Assembly: GCF_001905885.1 (NCBI RefSeq)
Contig: NZ_LIYH01000005.1
Coordinates: 496,001 to 560,000 of the forward strand
DNA length: 64,000 nucleotides
Reading direction: 5' to 3'
Source: Streptomyces sp. CB03234
GTDB lineage: Bacteria; Actinomycetota; Actinomycetes; Streptomycetales; Streptomycetaceae
Shown here: piece by piece, positions 50,899 through 59,350 of the stretch
How positions within the stretch are numbered: the first letter of the stretch is position 1
Layout: every line of letters begins with the position of its first letter
Made by a program: the position numbers and the translations under genes
The notes under the pieces: generated by a model
Told to the model about the DNA's origin: nothing
The model's input: only the letters and a program-made list of their open reading frames with translations
The model's database searches: none

Positions 50899-51780
50899 CT
50901 ACTCGGGTCGCGCGGGCAGACCCATGGCGTCGAGGCGCTTGCGGTCGCTGACGGTCAGGAGCTCGACGATCCGGCCGTCGACCACGGTGCACGCCACCAC
51001 GCCGAGCACCTTGCCCCTCGCACCCCAGGCCACGAACCCCGGCACGCCGTTGACCAGGACCGGGAGCACCGAGGTCATCGACCGGGCGCCGCGCAGGACC
51101 GGTTCGGCGACCTCGGCCGCCCCTGCCCTGGTCATCACGCCCTGCGGGTGGTACGTGCGCCAGGTCACCTTCGGATCGAGCAGCCGTACGAGCCCTTCGA
51201 AGTCCCCGTTCCGCGCCGCGGCAAGAAACGCGTCGACCACTGCGCGCTGCCGCCGCGGCTCCTCGTCCGGCACCGATGTGCTCTGCACCTTCCGGCGGGC
51301 CCGGCTGGCGAGCATCTTGGTCGCGTCGGTGGACCGCCCGGTGATCTCGCCGATCTCGGCGAACGGCACCGCGAACATGTCGTGCAGTACGAACGCCAAC
51401 CGTTCGGTCGGCGTGAGGGTTTCGAGCACCACCAGCAGTGCCAGCCCGACCGATTCGGCGAGCATCGCGTCGTCCTCGGGTGCCGCCCCGCCGTCCACGG
51501 TCACCACCAGCTCGGGCAGTTGGTTGTCGTACGACAACTCGGGCCGGGTCTTGCGCGAGCGCAGCACGTCGATGCAGACCCGGCCGACCACGGTGGTCAA
51601 CCAGCCGGCCAGGTTGTCGATCGCGGCCGCGTCCTGTCGCGCCAGCCGGATCCACGCCTCCTGCACCGCGTCCTCGGCGTCCACCCGCGACCCGAGCATC
51701 CGGTGGGCGACCGCCACCAGACGCTCACGCTGCTGTTCGAAGGCTCCCGCCAATGCTTCGTGCGGACCGGAACCGGTCAT
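50899..51780 (-). CDS. sigJ: ECF RNA polymerase sigma factor with SnoaL-like C-terminus (SigJ type)
   Basis: A 293-residue sigma factor. Sigma-2 (FEQQRERLVAVAHRMLGSRVDAEDAVQEAWIRLAR) and sigma-4 (LETLTPTERLAFVLHDMFAVPFAEIGEITGRSTDATKMLASRARRKV) domains are followed by an NTF2/SnoaL-like fold of about 100 residues (VDAFLAAARNGDFEGLVRLLDPKVTW). Such tails replace an anti-sigma factor. Typical ECF41 motifs WLPEP and DGGGK are altered here (LPEL; none), so it may belong to a neighbouring group. ECF41-type genes usually sit beside decarboxylase/oxidoreductase/epimerase targets, and a broken decarboxylase lies 98 bp downstream. Confidence 0.85.
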   Translation of the reverse strand: MTGSGPHEALAGAFEQQRERLVAVAHRMLGSRVDAEDAVQEAWIRLARQDAAAIDNLAGWLTTVVGRVCIDVLRSRKTRPELSYDNQLPELVVTVDGGAAPEDDAMLAESVGLALLVVLETLTPTERLAFVLHDMFAVPFAEIGEITGRSTDATKMLASRARRKVQSTSVPDEEPRRQRAVVDAFLAAARNGDFEGLVRLLDPKVTWRTYHPQGVMTRAGAAEVAEPVLRGARSMTSVLPVLVNGVPGFVAWGARGKVLGVVACTVVDGRIVELLTVSDRKRLDAMGLPARPE

Positions 51781-52042
51781 GTCGTTACCTTCCTCGCGCG
51801 AACTCCGTCATGATCATGACGGGACCGAAGGTGCCGAGGTAACCGTTCGGCGTGCGCCTTGAGGGAAGCGCCGCGGCGGCGACCGGTGATCGACATGTGC
51901 GACCTCCGCTGCCCCAGGCCATGTCCAAGGAGCCGGTGACGCGCGCCGGCATGGCCGCCGGGGTCGTCTTCGCGGGTGATGCGGGCGACGGCCGGTCGCG
52001 GAATGAATCTCGCTTCCTGGGCAACGACGAAGCCTTGGGTCG

Positions 52043-52269
52043 ATGACAGGCGCGGCGCCCCTCCGGGATCCGGACAACAAGAAGGGCCCGGGTCTGCGAC
52101 CTGTGTCCGATCTGCACCAGCAAGCCCGTGACCGCCGCCTGCACGATGGCCTTCGTGCTGTCACCCGAAGCCCCGGCCTGCCGTCGTCCGTATCGCCGGC
52201 CAGGTGGAAACCCGCCTGGCTCAGGGCATGCCGCACCCTCGACGCGAGTTCGGAGGGCGGAGGCGACAC
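52043..52269 (-). pseudogene. Decayed small hypothetical gene
   Basis: Two minus-strand frames each show half of a small actinomycete protein: GTG 52269 gives SPPPSELASRVRHALSQAGF and HLAGDTDDGRPGLRVTA, and the neighbouring frame continues with SGDSTKAIVQAAVTGLLVQIGH and TRALLVV. A deletion or shift between them, near 52150, joins them out of frame. I recall intact relatives of this layout in streptomycetes but no function. Confidence 0.4.
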
Positions 52270-52494
52270 AAGCCTCTCCGGCCCTCATCTCGGGGGATCA
52301 AGCCCGTCGGCTCAGTCCGCGCCATCGAGCCGCTGCATCATGCATCGGGCCGACTGGTCTTGGCCTGTGCGAAGGCCGGCCCATCACGGACGCCCACCCC
52401 GATGGGCGCCGCGGTGATGAGCCGGCCCGTTCGAACAGCACACCGGCAGCCGTGGCGCGCCCGGTGCGCTGGTGATCACTGGATCAGGTGGTGG
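52270..52494. other. Gene-free spacer; 51781-52042 likewise
   Basis: Apart from the decayed gene, the 0.7 kb between the sigma factor and the TerD gene holds nothing I can support. The sigma-factor promoter must lie just beyond 51780. Confidence 0.35.
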
Positions 52495-53076
52495 TCACAG
52501 GTGCGCGGCGATGGCCGGCATGAGGTCCTGGAAGGTGCGTCCGTCGGCAGGGCTGCCGATGGCGGCCATCTGCCAGCCGGTGCCGCCCCGCTGGACCTTG
52601 GCCATGATCTGGGCGGTGTGGCGGCCGCCGCCGGTGAGGGTGTAGCGGGCCAGTTCCTGGCCGGTGGTCTCGTCCAGGAGGCGGCAGAAGGCGTTGTCGA
52701 CCTCCTCGAAGGTCTGCCCGGTGAAGGAGTTCACCGTGAAGACGATCTGGTCGATGTGTACGGGGACGCGCTGGAGGTCCACGAGGATCGACTCGTCGTC
52801 GCCGCCCTGGCCCGCGCCGCCGACGCGGTTGTCGCCGGTGTGGCGTACGGAGCCGTCGTCGCTGACGAGGTGCTGGAAGAAGACGACGTCCACCGGCTGC
52901 TTGTCGGCGAAGAGCACCGCCGAGGCGTCCAGGTCGATCTCCCGTGCGGTCATCCGGGCCAGGAAGCCCTTACGGGGTGCGGACTTCCAGCCCAGGCCCA
53001 TGCGTACGACGCTCAGTGCGCCGCCGTCGGACTTGCTCAGGCTGATCTGCTGGCCCTTGGTCAGGTTCACGGACAT
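52495..53076 (-). CDS. terD: TerD-family stress protein (distal copy)
   Basis: A 193-residue TerD/CABP protein: LTKGQQISLSKSDGGALSVVRMGLGW, the calcium-binding strand EIDLDASAVLF, SDDGSVRHTGDNRVGG, GGDDESILVDLQRVPVHIDQIVFTV and the C-terminal GWQMAAIG. TerD proteins are cytoplasmic calcium-binding scaffolds for metal and envelope stress responses and affect Streptomyces development. Compared with the proximal copy it has an insert (KSAPRKGFLARMTARE) before the calcium strand. It is last in a TerD-TatA-TerD run on the minus strand, 53 bp behind tatA. Confidence 0.92.
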   Translation of the reverse strand: MSVNLTKGQQISLSKSDGGALSVVRMGLGWKSAPRKGFLARMTAREIDLDASAVLFADKQPVDVVFFQHLVSDDGSVRHTGDNRVGGAGQGGDDESILVDLQRVPVHIDQIVFTVNSFTGQTFEEVDNAFCRLLDETTGQELARYTLTGGGRHTAQIMAKVQRGGTGWQMAAIGSPADGRTFQDLMPAIAAHL

Positions 53077-53129
53077 GCGGTGTGCCTCTTCGTTCGTACG
53101 GGTGTGTGGACTGGAGCCGGCTGCACGGG

Positions 53130-53384
53130 TCAGGTGCGTACGGGGCCGTTGCCCGGCCCTTCGCCGCCCGGTTGGGAGGCGGGGCCGTTGGTGGGCTGGA
53201 CCTGGATCACGCGGGGAGCCGACTGCTGTTCGGGGGAGGAGTCCTGCTCCTTCATCGCCTTGGCTTCGCTCTTCAGGATGCGTCCCGCCTTTCCCGCGTT
53301 GCGGGCCAGTTCCGGGAGCTTCTTCGCGCCGAACACGATGAGGATGATGATCAGGAGTATCGCGAGCTCGCTGAGTCCGAACAT
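53130..53384 (-). CDS. tatA: TatA/E-type twin-arginine translocase subunit
   Basis: An 84-residue protein with the TatA pattern: N-terminal hinge MFGLSELAILLIIILIVFG (one membrane span), the FGAKKLPELARNAGKAGR amphipathic helix and a polar Gln/Pro/Gly-rich tail. TatA oligomers form the pore for folded Tat substrates. No tatB or tatC is near, so this is an extra, unlinked copy. It lies between two terD genes with gaps of 53 and 44 bp and is almost surely in the same transcript. Confidence 0.88.
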   Translation of the reverse strand: MFGLSELAILLIIILIVFGAKKLPELARNAGKAGRILKSEAKAMKEQDSSPEQQSAPRVIQVQPTNGPASQPGGEGPGNGPVRT

Positions 53385-53428
53385 CGGTTCCCGCTTTCTC
53401 GAAGTGGCCGTGGGATGGAGGCGACGGG

Positions 53429-54004
53429 TCAGACGTTGACGCCGAAGTCGGCGGCGATGCCGGAGAGCCCGCTGGCGTAACCCTGGCCGACCGCCCGGAA
53501 CTTCCACTCCGCGCCGTGCCGGTACAGCTCGCCGAAGACCATGGCGGTCTCGGTCGCGGCGTCCTCGGACAGGTCGTAGCGGGCGAGCTCCGTGCCGCCG
53601 GCCTGGTTGACCACGCGGATGAAGGCGTTGCGTACCTGGCCGAAGCTGTGCCCGCGGGCTTCGGCGTCGTGGATGGAGACCGGAAAGACGATCTTCGTGA
53701 CGTCGGCGGGGACGGCGGCGAGGTCGACCTTGATGACCTCGTCGTCGCCCTCGCCCTCACCGGTGAGGTTGTCGCCGGTGTGCTCGACCGAGCCGTCGGG
53801 GCTGGTGAGGTTGTTGTAGAAGACGAAGTGCCGGTCGGAGGCGACCTTCCCGGTCTCGTTGAGCAGCAGCGCGCTCGCGTCGAGGTCGTAGTCGGTGCCG
53901 GTGGTCGTACGGACGTCCCAGCCCAGGCCGACCAGTACGGCGGTCAGCCCGGGGGCCTCCTTGCTCAGTGAGACGTTGCCGCCCTTGGCCAGGCTCACAC
54001 CCAT
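53429..54004 (-). CDS. terD: TerD-family stress protein (proximal copy)
   Basis: A 191-residue TerD protein of standard form: MGVSLAKGGNVSLSKEAPGL, the calcium strand DYDLDASALLLNE, SPDGSVEHTGDNLTGEGEGDDEVIKVDLAAVP, the IVFPVSIHDAEARGHSFGQVRNAFIRVVN block and WKFRAVGQGYASGLSGIAADFGV at the end. It is the first gene of the TerD-TatA-TerD unit. A palindromic operator lies 64 bp upstream of its ATG, shared with other genes of this block. Confidence 0.95.
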   Translation of the reverse strand: MGVSLAKGGNVSLSKEAPGLTAVLVGLGWDVRTTTGTDYDLDASALLLNETGKVASDRHFVFYNNLTSPDGSVEHTGDNLTGEGEGDDEVIKVDLAAVPADVTKIVFPVSIHDAEARGHSFGQVRNAFIRVVNQAGGTELARYDLSEDAATETAMVFGELYRHGAEWKFRAVGQGYASGLSGIAADFGVNV

Positions 54005-54066
54005 GTCGCATCCCTTCCCGTCGTACGCGGTGCCGGGCCGTCGGTCCGGCTGAAGTCCGTCAAAAA

Positions 54067-54083
54067 TCTACAGCACTGTAGAA
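54067..54083. promoter_or_regulatory. BlaI-like operator before the TerD-TatA-TerD unit
   Basis: TCTACAGCACTGTAGAA contains perfect arms CTACAG/CTGTAG and fits the shared pattern TCTACA-N4-TGTAGA. It is 63 bp upstream of terD on the minus strand. Confidence 0.75.
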
Positions 54084-54119
54084 GGTGACGGGGGCTCGCT
54101 TGGTCGGCATGCCCGTATT

Positions 54120-55499
54120 TCAGCCTCGTAGGCCGGAGTAGTCCCGGCCGATGGTCAGGGTGACGACGTCGGCTGCGGCGTTCGCGTCGTCCCGCGGTAC
54201 GACCGTGGTCCTCAACCGCGCCGCCACGGCGAGCGCCTGCTGTTCGAGACCGGGGGGATACGTCACGGTCGTGGTCGCGGTGGGTTCGGGGGCGTTGCCG
54301 GTCGCGGTGACGGTGTAGCCGGCCGTACGCAGATGCTCCGCGGCTGCGGCCGCCGCGCCCGTGGTCCCCGTTCCGTTGAGTGTTTGGACCCTGACGCTGC
54401 GGGCCGGTGCCGGGGCGGGGGTGGTCATCCGGGACTTGTCGACCTCCTGGTCCTTCGCCAGGGCGGTGAACAGTTCCTGGGCGTGCGGATATTGCCAGGA
54501 GATGTTGGCCTTGTCGGTCGGGACGTCCAGCTCTCGCGGGTAGTTGGGGACGGTCAGGAAGGTGAGGCGGTCCTTCGGTATGCCCTGGAGGGTGGTGGCG
54601 AGGTCGGTCAGGGGCTTTATCCCGGCGAGGGACGGATCGGTGGTCACGGACTTGGTCGCCGAGTCCAGTACGTCGTACAGGTCGCCTGGGCTGGTCAGCT
54701 TCTCCCGCGACTTTGCGGCGAGAGCCTCCATGAACTCCTGCTGGCGTCCGATGCGTCCGATGTCGGAGCCGTCTCCGACGCTGTAGCGGGTGCGGACGTA
54801 GCCGAGGGCCTGCTCGTCCTTGATGGTCTGGCAGCCGGCTTCAAGGTCGAGGTGCGCCTTTTTGTCGCGTATGGCTTGCTCGGGGCAGACCTCGATGCCG
54901 TCCAGGGCGTTGACCATGCCCTTGAAGCCCTGGAAGTCGACGGACAGGAAGTTGTCGATGCGCAGCCCGGTGTTCTGCTCGATCGTCTTGATGGTGCAGG
55001 CGGCGGCTCCACCGACGTCACCCTTGGTGCCGCCGATGGCGAACGCCTCATTGATCTTGGAGCGGTGCGGGGCGGACGTGGTCCCGTCGCCGCGGTCGCA
55101 GGCGGGTATCTCGACCCAGGAGTCCCGGGGCAGGGAGACGACCGCGGCCCATTCCCGGTTGGCGGCTATGTGGAGGACCATCAGCGTGTCCGACTGCATG
55201 GTGTCCAGGTCTTTGCCGTACTTGGCGTTCGCGCCGGCCCGGCTGTCGGACCCGACGACGAGGATGTTCTTCGCGCCCGGGCTGAGATTGACCGGGCGGT
55301 CCTGCCCGATCCTGTTGTCGATGTCACCGGCGCGGATGTTGCCGTCCAGCTGCTGGTAGAGCCACGCTCCCGCCCCGCCCGCACCGAGAAGCAGCGCGAC
55401 CAGGACGCCGCCCGTCCAGGCCATGTACCGGCCGCGCCGGGTCAACCGAAGTTTCGTCGCGCGCTCCGCTCGCCTGCGGCGGCCCCGCTGCCCGCTCAT
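54120..55499 (-). CDS. LytR-CpsA-Psr (LCP) family cell-wall ligase
   Basis: A 459-residue membrane protein. A basic N-terminus (RGRRRRAERATKLRLTRRGR) precedes one membrane span (about 26-50). The LCP domain (about 75-330) has NILVVGSDSRAG, the SDTLMVLHIAANREWAAVVSLPRDSWVEIP segment, SKINEAFAIGG, LDGIEVCPE and YVRTRYSVGDGSDIGRIGRQQEF, with the conserved Arg/Asp residues for polyprenyl-phosphate binding. A LytR_C domain ends the chain (VRVQTLNGTGTTGAAAAAAEHLRTAGY). LCP enzymes attach glycopolymers to peptidoglycan. ATG at 55499. It is divergent from the BlaI-like repressor. Confidence 0.92.
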   Translation of the reverse strand: MSGQRGRRRRAERATKLRLTRRGRYMAWTGGVLVALLLGAGGAGAWLYQQLDGNIRAGDIDNRIGQDRPVNLSPGAKNILVVGSDSRAGANAKYGKDLDTMQSDTLMVLHIAANREWAAVVSLPRDSWVEIPACDRGDGTTSAPHRSKINEAFAIGGTKGDVGGAAACTIKTIEQNTGLRIDNFLSVDFQGFKGMVNALDGIEVCPEQAIRDKKAHLDLEAGCQTIKDEQALGYVRTRYSVGDGSDIGRIGRQQEFMEALAAKSREKLTSPGDLYDVLDSATKSVTTDPSLAGIKPLTDLATTLQGIPKDRLTFLTVPNYPRELDVPTDKANISWQYPHAQELFTALAKDQEVDKSRMTTPAPAPARSVRVQTLNGTGTTGAAAAAAEHLRTAGYTVTATGNAPEPTATTTVTYPPGLEQQALAVAARLRTTVVPRDDANAAADVVTLTIGRDYSGLRG

Positions 55500-55588
55500 G
55501 TTGCTGCCCTCCCGCACCCCGGCCCCACAGGCCCTGCTGTCTGTTACGTGTCCGTCCGGTCCCCGATCCGTGTCGACGGATGCACGAA

Positions 55589-55605
55589 TCTACAACGACG
55601 TAGAA
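55589..55605. promoter_or_regulatory. BlaI-like operator between LCP and BlaI genes
   Basis: TCTACAACGACGTAGAA matches TCTACA-N4-TGTAGA with one mismatch (C for T in the right arm). It lies in the divergent region and could serve both the LCP gene and the repressor itself (autorepression). Confidence 0.7.
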
Positions 55606-55785
55606 GATGAGTGGTGAGGGGTAGCACATCTGGATGCTCGGCGCCTGTGGCGCGTCATGGCTCGCGTGCCGTGCCGCAGCCTCGCCAACACCAGCCGAAC
55701 AACGGCCGACGACCGCGCCACGACTCAGTACGATGAACCGCTCCAGCGAACGGATGCGGGCCGGAGGGGACGGGAGGGAGACGGC

Positions 55786-56190
55786 ATGACGGACCAGAAC
55801 CAGGGCGGTGCCCCTCACCAACCCCGTCGGCGCGGCCAGGGTGAGCTCGAGGCGCAGGTGCTGGCCGCGCTGCGCGAAGCACCCGGTCCCGTGAACGCGG
55901 GGTGGGTGCAGGAGCGGCTCGGGGGCGGACTCGCGTACACCACCGTGGTGACCATCCTGACCCGCCTGCATGCGAAGGGCGCGGTCACGCGGGAGCGGGC
56001 CGGCCGCTCCTTCGAGTGGACGCCGACCGCCGACGAGGCCGGGCTGGCCGCCCTGCGGATGCGCAAGGTGCTGGACGCGGAGTCGGACCGGGAGGCCGTC
56101 CTGGCGAGCTTCGTGACCGCGCTGTCGCCGGGGGACGAGCAACTGCTGCGCGACCTGCTGGCCCAGGCGGCCGACGAAGGGGAAGACTGA
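55786..56190 (+). CDS. BlaI/MecI/CopY-type repressor
   Basis: A 134-residue winged-helix protein of the BlaI class: LEAQVLAALREAPGPVNAGWVQERLGGGLAYTTVVTILTRLHAKGAVTRERAGRSFEW is the DNA-binding domain, and RKVLDAESDREAVLASFVTALSPGDEQLLRDLL the dimerisation helix region. BlaI-type repressors bind TACA-spacer-TGTA palindromes and are inactivated after a partner M56 protease senses cell-wall damage. GGAGGGAG precedes ATG 55786. Its natural partner follows after five bases. Confidence 0.9.
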   Translation: MTDQNQGGAPHQPRRRGQGELEAQVLAALREAPGPVNAGWVQERLGGGLAYTTVVTILTRLHAKGAVTRERAGRSFEWTPTADEAGLAALRMRKVLDAESDREAVLASFVTALSPGDEQLLRDLLAQAADEGED

Positions 56191-56195
56191 CCGTC

Positions 56196-57128
56196 ATGGG
56201 GGTCTTCGTCTTCCTGCCGCTGGTGCTGCCCTTAAGCGCATGGCCGATCGCCCGGCTCGCCGAGCAGCATCTGCATCCGCGCGCGGCCACCTGGCTCCTG
56301 TCCGGGGTCGCCGGCGTGCTGGCCGTGTGCAGCACCCTGTGCCTGGCGCTGCTCGTGGTGGTGGGGACCGCGCAACTGCCCGGCAATCCGCTGCCCGACG
56401 GCTGGTCGGATCCCGAAGTGCGGGAGGCGGTGCCGTACGACGAGATCGCGGGCAAGGTGTCCATCCCGGCCCTGATCGTGGTGATCGCTTCCTGTGCGAG
56501 GACGGTGTGGCGGCACGTGCGCGTACGCAGAAGCGCCGCGCATGTTCTGTCATCGGTGCCTTCCCGCTCGGTGGCCGTGCTGCCCGACGAGACGCCGTAC
56601 GCGTACGCCCTTCCCGGCAAGCGGCGCGGCCGGGTCGTGGTCACGACCGGGATGCTGGACGGGCTGAGCGCGCCCGAGCGTCGGGCGCTGTTCGCGCATG
56701 AACGGGCGCACTTGGTGGGCCGGCACCATCGCTTCCTGCTGGTGGTGCAGCTCGCGGCCCGCGCCAATCCGTTCCTGCGTCCCTTGCGTACCGCCGTGAC
56801 CTACACCGCGGAGCGGTGGGCGGACGAGGAGGCGGCCGCGACGGTCGGCAGCCGGCGTGTGGTGGCGCGGGCGATCGGCAAGGCGGCTCTGGTCTCGCGC
56901 GGGGCACCCATCGCGACGCTCGCGGGGTTCGCGACCACCGGCCCGGTTCCGCGCCGGGTGGCCGCCCTGCTGGAACCCGCGCCTGCCGAACGGGTCTGGC
57001 CGCCCGTCTCCACGACGGTGGGGCTCGCAGCTTGGGGGGCGGCAGCCGGTACCACGGTGTCGGCGCTGTCGTCGGCGAACTCGGCCGTCACCCTCTTCTT
57101 CATCCTGAAGGCGGCGACCCCGCTCTAG
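56196..57128 (+). CDS. M56-family membrane metalloprotease (BlaR1/MecR1-like, no sensor domain)
   Basis: A 310-residue membrane protein with hydrophobic segments near the N-terminus (residues 3-20, 32-58, 90-105) and after the protease region, and the zinc motif HERAH (in FAHERAHLVGRHHRF) near residue 170, with a downstream Glu in AERWADEEAA as third ligand. It corresponds to the protease part of BlaR1 but ends at about residue 310 without a penicillin-binding domain, so the signal must be sensed otherwise. Linked to the BlaI-like repressor as usual; it probably triggers its removal. Confidence 0.88.
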   Translation: MGVFVFLPLVLPLSAWPIARLAEQHLHPRAATWLLSGVAGVLAVCSTLCLALLVVVGTAQLPGNPLPDGWSDPEVREAVPYDEIAGKVSIPALIVVIASCARTVWRHVRVRRSAAHVLSSVPSRSVAVLPDETPYAYALPGKRRGRVVVTTGMLDGLSAPERRALFAHERAHLVGRHHRFLLVVQLAARANPFLRPLRTAVTYTAERWADEEAAATVGSRRVVARAIGKAALVSRGAPIATLAGFATTGPVPRRVAALLEPAPAERVWPPVSTTVGLAAWGAAAGTTVSALSSANSAVTLFFILKAATPL

Positions 57129-57523
57129 ACGCTTGGCCGGCGGGGCCGGGATTTCGTTGCGGGCCTTCCCGCCCTTCAACGGGCAGAAGGGCGGGAAGGC
57201 GGTCGGAGGGGGCTTCGCCGCGTCCGAGTGACGCCACGCCTGCCGGGCACGGGAGATTGCGAACGGACCATGCGATGCCCTCGTGCTTCGTGACACCCGG
57301 GCGGCGGTGACGCCCATTCTGGTGACGGCCGGCCACAAGGCGCCGGCACGTCGGTGTCTCTACGGGACCAGTCGGCCGAGTAGGCCCAGAAGGCGGCGAT
57401 CAGGATCGCGGCCACGATGCACGAATTCCCCATGGCAGTCCCCTCCCAGGCTGTCCGCTGTGCAGGTGCTCCTCACTGGCGCCGCCCCATAGGGAATCGG
57501 GGCGGCGGGCAGCGGCTACCGCA
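57129..57523. other. Gap with one possible small membrane ORF
   Basis: About 395 bases. On the minus strand ATG 57433, with GGGAGGGG seven bases upstream, opens a frame whose first 20 residues are hydrophobic (GNSCIVAAILIAAFWAYSAD). Beyond residue 45 codon use becomes implausible and the frame runs to 57176, so a real gene is uncertain. Otherwise nothing is seen. Confidence 0.35.
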
Positions 57524-57979
57524 TCAGAGGTCGAACTCGTGCGGCGGAAGTTCGAGCACGTAGCAGGCTTCGCGTACGACGGCCTGCTCGGTCTTGTCGA
57601 AGTCCCCGTCGGCACCGCCGATGATGATGCCGATCTGGACGACGGCGCGGGCTTCGGCGGGCTTCTTCTTTGCCTTGGCGACCTCCTGGAGCACGCTGAC
57701 CTTGCCGAAGTCGAAGTCGGCGGTGAGCCTGTTGAGGTTGTCGTCGAAGCGGCGCTGGAGGTCGTCGGCGGGGAAGTTCTGCAGCACCTCGTTGGTGGCG
57801 ATCAGTTCGGCGACGCGGCGTCGCTCGGAGGGGTCGATGGTGCCGTCGGCGGCGGCGACCAAGGCGCACATCGCCATGGACGCGTCACGGAAGGCACCGC
57901 TCTTGAGGTCGTTCTTCTTCGTCATGAGCTGGGTCTGCATCGTCGATGCGGACTCCTTGAGGCGGTCCCACAGGGCCAT
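57524..57979 (-). CDS. terB: TerB-family tellurite-resistance-type protein
   Basis: A 151-residue helical protein with the TerB pattern: FRDASMAMCALVAAADGTIDPSERRRVAELI near residue 30 and the second EF-like repeat IIGGADGDFDKTEQAVVREACYVLEL near 120. Acidic residues after each AADG/GADG motif may bind metal. TerB works with TerD-type proteins at the membrane in stress responses. ATG at 57979. A perfect copy of the shared operator lies 69 bp upstream, and the next gene on this strand is spo0M. Confidence 0.93.
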   Translation of the reverse strand: MALWDRLKESASTMQTQLMTKKNDLKSGAFRDASMAMCALVAAADGTIDPSERRRVAELIATNEVLQNFPADDLQRRFDDNLNRLTADFDFGKVSVLQEVAKAKKKPAEARAVVQIGIIIGGADGDFDKTEQAVVREACYVLELPPHEFDL

Positions 57980-58047
57980 GAGAACTCCGTAATCGTCGGG
58001 GTGGTCCGGACCGGACGGGGGCTCCAGCCGACCCGGACCACCGCGTC

Positions 58048-58065
58048 TTCTACATTGCTGTAGAA
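58048..58065. promoter_or_regulatory. BlaI-like operator before terB
   Basis: TTCTACATTGCTGTAGAA has perfect 7-bp arms TTCTACA and TGTAGAA around a four-base spacer, the best copy of the shared motif. It is 69 bp upstream of terB. Confidence 0.82.
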
Positions 58066-58088
58066 GCTATCAGGGGCGCAAGAGTGCC

Positions 58089-59072
58089 TCAGCCTTCTTC
58101 GCCCTCGTCCTCCTCGCCTTCGAAGAAGTCCCCGACCTCGTCGACGACTTCGGCTGCGACCATGCCGCCGACCACGCCGACGGCGAGTCCGGCCGCACCG
58201 GCCGCGACGACGGTCCCCATGCCGGGGCCGGAGCGGTGTCCATGTCCGTCGCCGTGGTGGTGGTCACCGTGTCCGTACGACGCGTGGGTGCCGTGCGAGG
58301 AGCGGTGCTCGATCAGCTGGCGTACCCAGCCGTCGACCTCGGTGTTCCAGTCGGTGTGGGCGACGCTGTCGTGGGTGACGGTGAAGCGGGTGAGCGCGTC
58401 GTGGCCGCCGGAGAAGAGGCCGCCGCGCTTGTCGGCTTCCAGGATCACCTCCATCCCGCCGGGGCCGGCGAGGAAGGTCACCTCGATCTCGTTGACCGCG
58501 TGCGCGTACTGCGGCGACGGGGTGATCTCGATCTCCTGGTAGAACGGCAGATGCTGGCCGGTACCGCCGATGTGGCCGTACTCCAGGTCGGCCGACTTGA
58601 AGCCGAAGCCGAGCTGCCCGAACGCCTCCAGGATCGCTTCCTGGACCGGCAGCGGGCCCACCGTCAGCGGGTCCAGGTCGCCCTTGTCCTTGGCGCCGGC
58701 CACGCCGAGCTCCGTGCGTACGCCCAGTACGACGCCCAGCGGTTGTCCGTGCAGCTCGGTGATCGGGGTCTCCCACGGCAGCGTCACCGAGAACGGAATG
58801 CTGCGCTGCTCGCCCTCGGCCAGCCGGAAGCCGCCGGCCACCGTGTACCGCTCGAAGGCGACGGTGCCCTCGTGCTCACCGTCGTCCGTCTCGGCCTCGG
58901 CGCGGGCGACCAGCTCCAGGCTGATGTGCTCGATGTCGAAGTCCGCGTTGCCGCCCTTGAGCTGGACCTCACCGGTGAGGCTTCCGCCGGGAAGTACCGC
59001 TCCTGGCGTGAGGACCGTGTCCACGGCGGGACCGCCGACACCGATCGAGCCGAGCAGCCGTTTGAACACCAT
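58089..59072 (-). CDS. spo0M: Spo0M-like arrestin-fold sporulation-control protein
   Basis: A 327-residue soluble protein of Spo0M type: MVFKRLLGSIGVGGPAVDTVL at the start, then beta-sandwich strands with GEVQLKGGNADFDIEHISLELVAR and HGQPLGVVLGVRTELGVAGAKDKGDLDP. The tail (about 265-327) is His/Gly-rich, with HGTHASYGHGDHHHGDGHGH, then a Gly/Ala stretch and an acidic end. ATG 59072 is chosen because AAAGGAG lies 11 bases upstream; GTG 59084 overlaps that site. Spo0M proteins influence development and cytokinesis. The operator at 59184 lies before it. Confidence 0.88.
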   Translation of the reverse strand: MVFKRLLGSIGVGGPAVDTVLTPGAVLPGGSLTGEVQLKGGNADFDIEHISLELVARAEAETDDGEHEGTVAFERYTVAGGFRLAEGEQRSIPFSVTLPWETPITELHGQPLGVVLGVRTELGVAGAKDKGDLDPLTVGPLPVQEAILEAFGQLGFGFKSADLEYGHIGGTGQHLPFYQEIEITPSPQYAHAVNEIEVTFLAGPGGMEVILEADKRGGLFSGGHDALTRFTVTHDSVAHTDWNTEVDGWVRQLIEHRSSHGTHASYGHGDHHHGDGHGHRSGPGMGTVVAAGAAGLAVGVVGGMVAAEVVDEVGDFFEGEEDEGEEG

Positions 59073-59183
59073 CGTGGCGTTCACTCCTTTGTGATGCGTG
59101 TGGTTCTCTCGTCATGGCCCGCCGCCCCGGCCGGGCGGCGGGCCGGTGATTACTTCGCTGCTTCGAGAACAGCGCGTGCTTCA

Positions 59184-59199
59184 TCTACACGCATGTAGA
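59184..59199. promoter_or_regulatory. BlaI-like operator before spo0M
   Basis: TCTACACGCATGTAGA has perfect 6-bp arms and the four-base spacer of the shared motif. It is 112 bp upstream of the spo0M start. Confidence 0.78.
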
Positions 59200-59350
59200 A
59201 GCATAGGGGCGGGCTGTCCTCGTGTGGCAGGAAACTCCGAGACTTCGGATGGCGAGTCTTGATATGGCCCCGGACGGCTTCGCCGACAGCCTGGCCTGCA
59301 CCGGCGCGGCAGCGCCCCACGGCACGCCTGCCGTCTTCGTTTGCCTTTCC

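Noticed and set aside
55786..57128. Beta-lactam resistance operon
   Set aside because: The repressor and protease are of the BlaI/BlaR1 class, but no beta-lactamase or penicillin-binding protein gene is in the window and the sensor domain is missing.
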